Origin: Jaapia argillacea MUCL 33604
Taxonomy: Eukaryota; Basidiomycota; Agaricomycetes; Jaapiales; Jaapiaceae
Length of the DNA stretch: 64,000 nt
Assembly (NCBI GenBank): GCA_000697665.1
Contig: KL197752.1
Location: 149,498-213,497, forward strand
Reading direction: 5' to 3'
Below are positions 56,719-64,000 of the stretch, piece by piece. A program made the translations under genes and the position numbers. Under the pieces are notes generated by a model. The model saw only the letters and a list, made by a program, of their open reading frames with translations, did no database searches and was not told the origin of the DNA. How positions within the stretch are numbered: position 1 is the first letter of the stretch; each line of letters starts with the position of its first letter.

Positions 56719-59700
56719 TTAAGCTTCCGAATAGTTTGAGAACCGGATGTTATCCGACATCAATCCCGAACCCCCAAGCTTGATAGTCCCACCAGCTCTC
56801 GCGCTCCTCTCCAACAAATCATCCCACAATTCGGCCTTATCCTTCTCCGTCCGTCTACTATTCTGGCTCCCACCCATCTCTCGAAACACGAGCGTCGTAT
56901 GACCCTGCGAGTCCGTGATGGAAGACAAGGAACCCGAACGTGGTCTCGCCTTTGCTGTAGATGCACTGCTAAAAGCGCCAGAGGAGTTACGGTCCGGATT
57001 CTGTGGTGGTGGGGAGCTACTGTCAGATAAGTCCGACGATGAGGAAAGGTCTTCGTCCCCAGTGAACATGAACGAAGGCAACGTCGTCGAAGGTCCCAGC
57101 GTACCCGAAAACGAAGCAGTAAGGTCCGTACTAGAACTAGGTGGAGGTCTTCTCGGGCTTCTCGAAGGCCTCGGAGGTGCCGACAACGCACCAAACTCAG
57201 AGAGCGGACGTGTAGCAGGCGGAGGAGGGTGATGCGATGATGACGAACTGCGTTCGGGAGACTCCTCTGGCGAAAACGAATTATTCCGGCTCTTGAATAA
57301 ATTCACAGCATTGGTAACCGAAAACGCCGGCATGTCGGGAGAGGTAGGTGAATACTGCGGTGAAGGCATATCCCTCCCACTACTCCCCAACCTCCTCTTC
57401 GGGAACGGCAACGAAGTCAACCTGACATCATCCACAGAATACGAAAGTGGATGATCGACAGACGGTCCAACCAGCGGCGACCGACTAGATGGCGAGGATG
57501 ATTCTTCGCTAGAGGCATTGAATCGATAGAGTTCACTTGGTGGGATGATATACTGACCCAATTTATCATTTTTAGGAAGGGGAGGGATCTCTTCACCATA
57601 AGACGAAGTGGATGAACGAGTCGATTGTGTCCTATGGAAGAACCGTGAGGAGGCGATATCAGAGGATACCGGCGACGAGGACCTCGTTGTTGTGCTCGGT
57701 CGACCTGTCTTGCTACCGCTGTGTCCAGTGGACGATCTCGGCTGCTGTTGCTGATGAGTGGGCGTATCTGAAGTCGATAGTGTTCGCAGAGGAACGATGG
57801 TAGAACGACCAACAGACATTGACGGGCGGGATTGGTAAAAACGGGAAAGAGCGCCACTTGATTCCGTTTGTTGGTCGATGGTGGCTGTTCGATGAGGTGG
57901 GGTGAACAACAGGTCTTTAGGGATGGCGGGAACGGGAGGTGGGGCAGAGTCTTGGAACTTCTCCCTTAAACCTCCACTACTAATCCTCTTCATCAACTTC
58001 CACAACTTCCCACTGGGAGATGCTTCCTCCTCCTTTTCCTTGCCCTTCTTCCCTTCCTTCCCCTTCGGCAACCTGCCACCTTTCGCAACCCTTCCGCGAC
58101 CTGAATCCTCGTACCCGCCATCCGGACTCCCATCACAAGGCGAACTCCATAGCTGTTCCCTTCGTTTACCAGAAGGTAACGACCGAGCAGTATGCAAAGG
58201 ATCCTGTACCCGCTCCCCATCCCCAACACACTCATCCAAACTCAACCTCAACGACTTCCTATTCTCCTTCGGCAAACTAATCGACCTCCGATCCTGTAAC
58301 GTAGGCCTCCTCAACGTCCCTCCCTCATAAACATAACCACCAGTCGGTAAAGCAGGTTCAGGTTCATCAGACTTCACTCCACCCTGCACCTTCTTCCAAG
58401 TCTCAGAAACTTTCCTACTCAAACTTCTCTTCCTCCCAATCCCAACCCTAATACTCGATTTCGGGGATCGATAACGCTCACGATCGTCAACAGGATACTC
58501 GGAAGTGACATCCCAATCATTATCGTCCGGTCCACCGACAGCCACCACTCTTCCCGAGGTACTCCCAAAGACGGTGTAGTAGGGTTTCGGTGACGGTTCA
58601 CCTGGTTCGCGATCGTTCGAGTCCCGGGTTATGGAAGCTAAATGTTCCCTTCGCTCTTCTTGTTGCTTGTACGCCAGTGCTACAGCTCCAGCAGGGGTCA
58701 AGGTAGCAGGGTTGGGTTTAGGTGCACCACTCTTGGATGAAGAGGAAACCTTGGTTTTGGATGTTTCGATGGGAGCGGTTTGAGGACGGGGAGAGGGACG
58801 TGAAGTATCCAATGATAAATGGAATTGGTTGCTTTTGCGTGAGGGAGTGGAGACGATTGGAGTAGCTGGTGGAGAAGGCCCAGATTTCACGGTCTTGCCA
58901 CTTGGTCGTCGTTTGAGGACGTTACGAGTTCTTGGCTCTTTTTCTCTGGATGCCGATGCCTCTCGAGAGGAAGTAGGCTGCGAGAGCGCCGGAGGTGCAG
59001 GTTGTTGCTGTGGTTGTTGTGGTGGTGCTGGCTGCTGCTGCTGCTGATCGACAGCAGAAGGGCGAGTGGTGGAAAAAGAGGGTTCTCGGCCTCTAGACGT
59101 GGACCGTGAACTGTGCCTCCCAGAACTAGAAGCCATCGAAGCCTCCCTTCTATCGCTCCCACTTCCACTCCCAGTCGGCGTGGAAGATCTGGGTGCTAAA
59201 TACCCCTTCTCCCTCCCGACCGATGATGATGCCACCCGCATCTCAGAGTCAGATGGCAACGAAATGATAGAAGAACCGCATGAATGGGCGGGGGCTGGTT
59301 TGCTCAGCAACCGCTTCATGTCGAAATGAATGGGAGTGCCGCCGTCTGAGGTGTTACCTGAAGTTTTGCGAGGAGTGGATGCTGAGGCTGAGGCTGCTCG
59401 GGAAGGAGATAGGCTGGGGCGGACGGATACACGTTGACTTGAAGCGGATTTGGGTTTCAAGCCTGATGCGGGGGAGTCACCCGGGGAGGACAGGCTCGAA
59501 GGGGAGCTTCCAGGGATTGTACGATCACGAGGTGAAGGTGGACCGGTGAAAGTTTTCGACGTTGGGGACGACTTTGGACCTGGGTCGCTCCGTGTATGAA
59601 CGACCTCAGTGCCGAACGTATAGTTCGTATCGGCACTGGCGAGTAACCCAACTGGAACGGATTGGGATACATAGTTTCCAGGCAAAGCTTCGCGTTCCTT

Positions 59701-59904
59701 TGGTGGTCTTGAGGGCGATCGACCAGTATGTTTGGAGGAGGAGGATGGGGATTTCTGGAATAGGGAGTGTATTGCATTAGTTGGGTGATGGTTTGGTGAG
59801 GGTTGGGATGGGAGAGATGGTTGTTGTTGTTGTTGGTCGTTACGTCTGATAGGCGAGTTGTCTTCTCGCCTGGACGTGGATCGTCTACGGGTTTCTGGGG
59901 GCAT
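56719..59904 (-). CDS. Large intrinsically disordered Ser/Pro-rich protein
   Basis: Not recognised. One uninterrupted exon of 1,061 codons, start MPPETRRRSTSRREDNSPIR. Composition is dominated by Ser, Pro, Arg and Thr with RS/SR dipeptides, a poly-Gln stretch (near 59030-59050) and many SP/TP sites, as in a kinase-regulated scaffold. A few islands look more ordered and could be conserved: KPYYTVFGSTSGRVVAVGGP with NDWDVTSEYPVDD, the basic-helical GRKRSLSRKVSETWKKVQGG, GKLWKLMKRISSGGLREKFQ, PPLPKNDKLGQYIIPPSELY, and the C-terminal LWDDLLERSARAGGTIKLGG. No transmembrane segment. The lack of introns over 3.2 kb is unusual for this window. Function unknown; a cytoskeletal or polarity scaffold is possible. 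Confidence 0.8.
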   Translation of the reverse strand: MPPETRRRSTSRREDNSPIRRNDQQQQQPSLPSQPSPNHHPTNAIHSLFQKSPSSSSKHTGRSPSRPPKEREALPGNYVSQSVPVGLLASADTNYTFGTEVVHTRSDPGPKSSPTSKTFTGPPSPRDRTIPGSSPSSLSSPGDSPASGLKPKSASSQRVSVRPSLSPSRAASASASTPRKTSGNTSDGGTPIHFDMKRLLSKPAPAHSCGSSIISLPSDSEMRVASSSVGREKGYLAPRSSTPTGSGSGSDRREASMASSSGRHSSRSTSRGREPSFSTTRPSAVDQQQQQPAPPQQPQQQPAPPALSQPTSSREASASREKEPRTRNVLKRRPSGKTVKSGPSPPATPIVSTPSRKSNQFHLSLDTSRPSPRPQTAPIETSKTKVSSSSKSGAPKPNPATLTPAGAVALAYKQQEERREHLASITRDSNDREPGEPSPKPYYTVFGSTSGRVVAVGGPDDNDWDVTSEYPVDDRERYRSPKSSIRVGIGRKRSLSRKVSETWKKVQGGVKSDEPEPALPTGGYVYEGGTLRRPTLQDRRSISLPKENRKSLRLSLDECVGDGERVQDPLHTARSLPSGKRREQLWSSPCDGSPDGGYEDSGRGRVAKGGRLPKGKEGKKGKEKEEEASPSGKLWKLMKRISSGGLREKFQDSAPPPVPAIPKDLLFTPPHRTATIDQQTESSGALSRFYQSRPSMSVGRSTIVPLRTLSTSDTPTHQQQQPRSSTGHSGSKTGRPSTTTRSSSPVSSDIASSRFFHRTQSTRSSTSSYGEEIPPLPKNDKLGQYIIPPSELYRFNASSEESSSPSSRSPLVGPSVDHPLSYSVDDVRLTSLPFPKRRLGSSGRDMPSPQYSPTSPDMPAFSVTNAVNLFKSRNNSFSPEESPERSSSSSHHPPPPATRPLSEFGALSAPPRPSRSPRRPPPSSSTDLTASFSGTLGPSTTLPSFMFTGDEDLSSSSDLSDSSSPPPQNPDRNSSGAFSSASTAKARPRSGSLSSITDSQGHTTLVFREMGGSQNSRRTEKDKAELWDDLLERSARAGGTIKLGGSGLMSDNIRFSNYSEA

Positions 59905-62062
59905 TGCGGCAAACGTTTCTCAAGGTAGTAACCAAACGTAAACTGAACAACCGGTGAACATCCGCACAGGTGAGTGGGTAAAAGTGGTGGACATACAATC
60001 GTTAAGATCACTGGATCCGAAATATGCAGGAATGGTCGTCGGAAGGACGAAGACCTAGGAAGAGTTGGTTGGTTGCTGAGTGAGCCGAATCACAGGGTGT
60101 CACGTACGAGATGTACACCCAAGAAACCAACGATATGATCAACTACCAGCAGTTTCCAAAATCAAATGGCCCTAAAGAGTACGAGGGGCGAGTGAGACGA
60201 TGGGACTGAGATGGGATGTTCACACTGACATTACAGGTGGGACCCAAGTGAAGATAAGGCGGGAAAGAACCCGATACCAGATCGCAACGAGGAGAAGGAA
60301 AGAAAGGTCGTGGCCACAAGATGGGGGTGCAACGGTGGCACGTGCAGAAAATAAGAAAATTTAGGGGCAACGGTCCGTCCGTAGGGTAAACTGAGAAGAT
60401 TCTGGATGAGCAAGCAAGTTGCCTCGAAGATGGAGGTAAGAGAACAAGTAGTTCGGGAAAGGGGAAAGACAGTAGAGTTGAATGAGCGACAGGTATAAAA
60501 GAGTGCAAGAGGCAAAGCTTGAAAAGAGACGCTGGGGCTGGGAATACACAGCAAATTGTAACGCTATCCAGAGCCCTGAATATTGATCCACGTGGCTTCT
60601 GCGGTTTACCCGAAACGCCTGGTTGTCGTGTCGCTCTCCCTTTCACAGTGATCACCCAGCAACTCCGGATAGTAAAGACAATGCAAACTGGAGGAATTTC
60701 GACGAAGATGAGCCTCTGCAGCGACCTTGTTTATTTAATTTTTGTTCAGCTGGGCGGTTTAACAATGAAACATGGAGTTACGGGTGTCACATCTGGCCAT
60801 GGCAACGGTTGTCGCTTCTTTTAACCTTTGACAGGGAAGCGCGCGTCCATGTCCGAACTTCCGGTCCCGATCATCACCTTGCTCACCATCCACAATCAAT
60901 CCACAATCGTTCGACCCTTTGTGCATCTGCTTCGACCACCAGGGTCCTCTGCTGGTACATGTAGTTCTAGCTTATCCTCTCTCAGTTCCTATCACCACCG
61001 TTCCTCTCCCCTCATATCCACCCTGACGTCCTGGTGTGCTATTAACTGTTCCCCGCGGAACCAAATTTCCGCTCTATCTGATATGTCAGCTGGTCATCTG
61101 CGCATCTATGTATCTTCACCATCTGTCAACTCCCTCGAGTCTATCTTTGCACCCCCAAACTCTCCGCACCAGCGCCGAACCTAAATCCCTGACGAATCCC
61201 GAGACTCGAACATCTTCTCTTTTCTTTGATGCTCCACTTGTCTCGACTCGGTCGGGGAGGGATTTGTTTTGCAACCATCGGTTGGGCGCAGAGAACCCAA
61301 GATTGGCAGCCAGTCCACACCATTCATCAAGTCATGCGGGAAAACTGGCCCCTCCATCAATGCCAATGCTTAAACCGTGCGATCCGTTGGTGGGACATAC
61401 AGGGGTTAAATCCCCACTCAAGATAAACGAATCGTCATCTGGTTCTCTCCTTCATGGCACGACGACCAAGACATCCAGAAATATCCATACTACCCCCGCT
61501 TCAGTGACCACTAACCTCCCGATACCCACCCCCAAGCGCCCATTTTTCCCGTGCTCCCTTCATCCCCTGCCCACTAGTCCTTCTGTAGCTCATTACCGCG
61601 CGTTCTATTTACCATAGGAGCTCCGGCCATCTTCCGACACCTGGATCACGACTTTACCCGTGAAATGGATCAATGCCGACCTCCTCGGAGCTGCGGTGAG
61701 ATGTCGAAAGCCCACTAAAGGCCCTGTTCGGGAAACCCAGGTAGCCTCAGTCTTCATCCCCTTCGGCGAATTATCGATCCTTTATTACCATCCATCAGAG
61801 GTATTGCATTTCCATCTGGTTCTGTTATCTGAATTTGCTTTCGATGGAGAGTCGCGTCATGGCCTGTAGACGCCATTCCGGCCCTTTCGCAATGAGTACT
61901 CCGTTTAGATTTCTGTCCGGCCCTTTCCCCCGAAATTTTCGCGGGGCTATCGTTACTAAACTGGAGCTACGACTTCAGAAACTTGTGGATACCAACGGGC
62001 TGAAGCGCAGAAGACTGAAGCCGGAAGGCGTGAATCACGTGGCTGATCCAATTTCAATCGCG
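59905..62062. other. Long divergent intergenic region, disordered protein and HAUS6
   Basis: 2.2 kb. A TATAAAA sequence lies at 60494-60500 on the plus strand, but no convincing coding exon follows. Pyrimidine-rich tracts occur around 60980-61020 and 61500-61570. I support no gene here; a long regulatory region or non-coding transcript is possible. Confidence 0.4.
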
Positions 62063-62077
62063 ACGCGTCGAACGCGT
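62063..62077. promoter_or_regulatory. Pair of MluI cell-cycle boxes upstream of HAUS6
   Basis: ACGCGT at 62063-62068 and 62072-62077, three bases apart, 38-53 bp before the HAUS6 start. ACGCGT is the palindromic binding site of the fungal G1/S factor MBF. Two copies this close are unlikely by chance and fit a spindle gene. Confidence 0.65.
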
Positions 62078-62115
62078 CGTCGCGGCTAAGCTTTCCTCCA
62101 ACTCCATCGCACAAC

Positions 62116-63149
62116 ATGGTCGAAATGGTTCCTCCCCTCACAAAACTCCCACCCACCCTCCTTCTCCTCGTCCACCTCCACCTCCTAGGGTATCCACATG
62201 TGGGAAACCCAGAGTATGATCGCAATCTTTTCAATTCCACCTCACATGGTCTACGAGATCGGACGAAGAATATGCAAGATGTTTGTTATTTTCTCGTTGA
62301 GTTCATCGAGGGTGGCAGGTCTCAAGCCAAAACGGTATGTATGCGCGTTCACCACCGAACGACAAAAGGACTTAGTTGAGCTGGATGGAGATCCTGCCCT
62401 CATATCCATGTTTACAACCTTCAGACACGACTGCTTTCCGGTTGTCACTGTCAAAGTATATAGAAACCCTCCGTCATCGATCTTTGCATTCCGCAAAACA
62501 ACCTCCTCAAGCCAGAAGACCTGCAAAAGGCGAAGAATCTTCATCCGAACAAGGAATTGCATGGTGGTGGAAAGACGTTATCGTGCGCAAGTCATTATTG
62601 GAAGAGTGTTCTGGGGATCGGTATGTAGTGTATTTATCGAAAACGCCATCTAATGTTGACATTGCGGTTTCAGATTTGAGCGTCTTGCACTAGCTTTATC
62701 AACACATGCCGTCTGGAAGGCGGCAGCAGCCTCACCTGTGGACGAAGGAAACTCGCAGGTACGTCAATTTTGATAAGTGTACTGCGTACCTTGGTGACAA
62801 TTGCGTAGACACTCTTATCCACCCAAACAAACGAATATGCAACCCTCCTCGCAATAGCCCAATCAACCCGCCGAAAATGGGAAACCAAGGCGCTTCACCT
62901 TCTCCACCGACAAGCCGACCTCAAACTCATCCAGGTAAGTGTTTTCTCACTTGATCCTGGTATTTTCATTTCTTAACCCAGTTCGGCGAATATAGGAGCG
63001 AATCACGAGCTCGGGTGACGTTTCGCAATCGCGATATGACATACTAAGCACAGAGAGGCTGCGAGCTCTGTGTGCTTCAAGGCGTCAGGATCTGCTAAGT
63101 GGCCATTGGAGTAACCCCGAAGGGGAGAGAGCGTTGACTACGCTTACCG
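62116..63149 (+). CDS. HAUS augmin-like complex subunit 6, N-terminal part, interrupted
   Basis: Augmin subunit that recruits gamma-tubulin to spindle microtubules. Exons 62116-62334, 62391-62620, 62674-62758, 62809-62934 and from 62996. The protein begins MVEMVPPLTKLPPTLLLLVH, then LHLLGYPHVGNPEYDRNLFN, HGLRDRTKNMQDVCYFLVE, ILPSYPCLQPSDTTAFRLSL, AWWWKDVIVRKSLLEECSGD and RFERLALALSTHAVWKAAA. This is the HAUS6 N-terminal domain (PF14661). The last exon reads ASRRQDLLSGHWSNPEGERA and then loses similarity near 63149, where an LTR-like sequence begins. The first 340 residues or so are otherwise clean, with normal splice sites, so interruption is either recent or allele-specific. The 3' part, if present, lies beyond the window. 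Confidence 0.78.
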
Positions 63150-64000
63150 TTGTCACGTTCTTTTTACTTTTGATCACCTGACCTGTAGAACATTCGTTAG
63201 TATTCCGACCAGTAGCATTAAGATCTCGGTATGACGCCTTATGGTACCACGGACTATTCTTAGGGTAGCCATGTAGTATATAAGCTTGTACCATCTTAAT
63301 GCAAACCCCAGTCTTGAGCTGGTCTATTCCAAACCAGCCACTCTTGTGTGTCATCGGTCGACCTCATTACTCCTTGATTGCTACTCGCACTCTTCATCCA
63401 GCGCTGCTGCCAGTCACATCCCTGGTTGTTGTTTGTTGCTGACATTAGCTCAAGACTTTCTCATTCCCAACCGCCCTTGTTGCTCGCATACGGCAGCGCA
63501 GGAGTATCCGACGTCGACACCGACCTATACCGCGTCAAGACGCTCGAGACTAGTTCTACATCCGACATATGACCATCAAGATCTATACCAGCAAATATTG
63601 TTGCAGCTACCTTCGCGACCCAGCCTATTCATACGCCGACGCCGTCCGTGGGCTTCGACTTCGACACGCCTTTGAACACTGGTCCTTCTGCAAGAAGTCC
63701 TACTGCAGGTACCACGACCGCTTCTGATCACTGCGTGGAAAAGTCCCCCCTAGAATACAAAAGCCGTTCTTCTGATTACTCCCACTTGCACACTCTCGGG
63801 GTTCCCCGGTTTGTGTTGATCATCTTCACTGGTGATCAGGTCCGGAATAAGCTTGTGTTTGAATAGCGGGCCGTCATACCCCTATCGCACTCGCAGGACT
63901 TCAAGCGAGTACAGTTGAAAGGTTTCCCACACATCGTCGTCTACGTATTACATAAATAGAAAAACACCATAAGGCCGCAGTATAGAAGTCACGGTGCTAG
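63150..64000 (+). mobile_element. Probable LTR retroelement, Ty3/gypsy-like, 5' end only
   Basis: Begins TGTCACGTTC at 63150, a start common for gypsy-type LTRs in basidiomycetes. It contains TATATAAG at 63277-63284 as a likely LTR promoter. The LTR may end near 63444, about 300 bp, and internal sequence runs to the window edge. The second LTR and target duplication are outside the window, so family, age and whether it is whole cannot be judged. It lies within the HAUS6 coding region. Confidence 0.4.

Noticed and set aside
1-64000. CRISPR array, rRNA, tRNA or snRNA genes
   Set aside because: I scanned for regularly spaced repeats, tRNA B boxes and the U6 5' motif by eye and found none; a covariance-model scan (tRNAscan-SE, Infernal) would settle this.

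Overview
The window is nuclear DNA of a filamentous basidiomycete, most likely an agaricomycete. Genes are dense and lie on both strands. Introns are mostly about 45-65 nt with GT..AG ends. The gene content (two-finger GATA iron regulator, polyporopepsin-like protease, fungal HNH-family paralogs, NRPS-like adenylating enzyme with beta-helix repeats, augmin HAUS6) is typical of mushroom-forming fungi. All calls come from reading translations and splice junctions by eye; no database search was possible.

Layout. 1-3.8 kb: a divergent pair of ubiquitin-pathway genes, the 5' part of the ubiquitin-conjugating variant MMS2 (-) and the ESCRT-0 subunit HSE1 (+). 4.0-8.9 kb: three tandem minus-strand copies of one HNH-nuclease-like gene, with a 362-bp MITE carrying 8-bp target duplications just upstream of the middle copy. 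9.4-14.5 kb: two tandem anoctamin (TMEM16/Ist2-like) genes. 15.0-20.2 kb: a large NRPS-like gene (A-PCP-membrane/beta-helix). 20.2-23.3 kb: gene-poor. 23.3-32.7 kb: a compact housekeeping block with RPL33, BUD20, APN2, a kinesin-14 and the arginine-biosynthesis gene for ornithine acetyltransferase. 32.7-39.5 kb: a duplicated small unknown gene flanking an SDR, a disordered protein with SUMO-type motifs and an NTF2-like end, and a short Bud6-N-terminus-like protein. 41.6-47.8 kb: secreted aspartic protease, gamma-butyrobetaine hydroxylase, indoleamine dioxygenase, RPL37. 49.9-53.0 kb: a Fep1/SreA/Urbs1-type iron-responsive GATA repressor with GATA boxes in its own promoter and second long intron. 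55.0-59.9 kb: two minus-strand genes of unknown function. 62.1-64 kb: HAUS6, whose coding frame is interrupted by what looks like an LTR retroelement running off the window.

Shared logic. Several unrelated genes are paired head-to-head over short intergenic gaps (MMS2/HSE1, BUD20/APN2, kinesin-14/ArgJ, IDO/RPL37). Regulatory signals sometimes fit the gene: a TGACTC box before ArgJ, paired MluI boxes before HAUS6, and many GATA boxes in the GATA repressor gene.

I found no convincing undescribed multi-gene system. The observations most worth following are the intronic ATCAGATAA box in the GATA repressor, the dated MITE insertion, the HNH paralogs that have lost expected catalytic histidines, and the SIM-plus-NTF2 protein.
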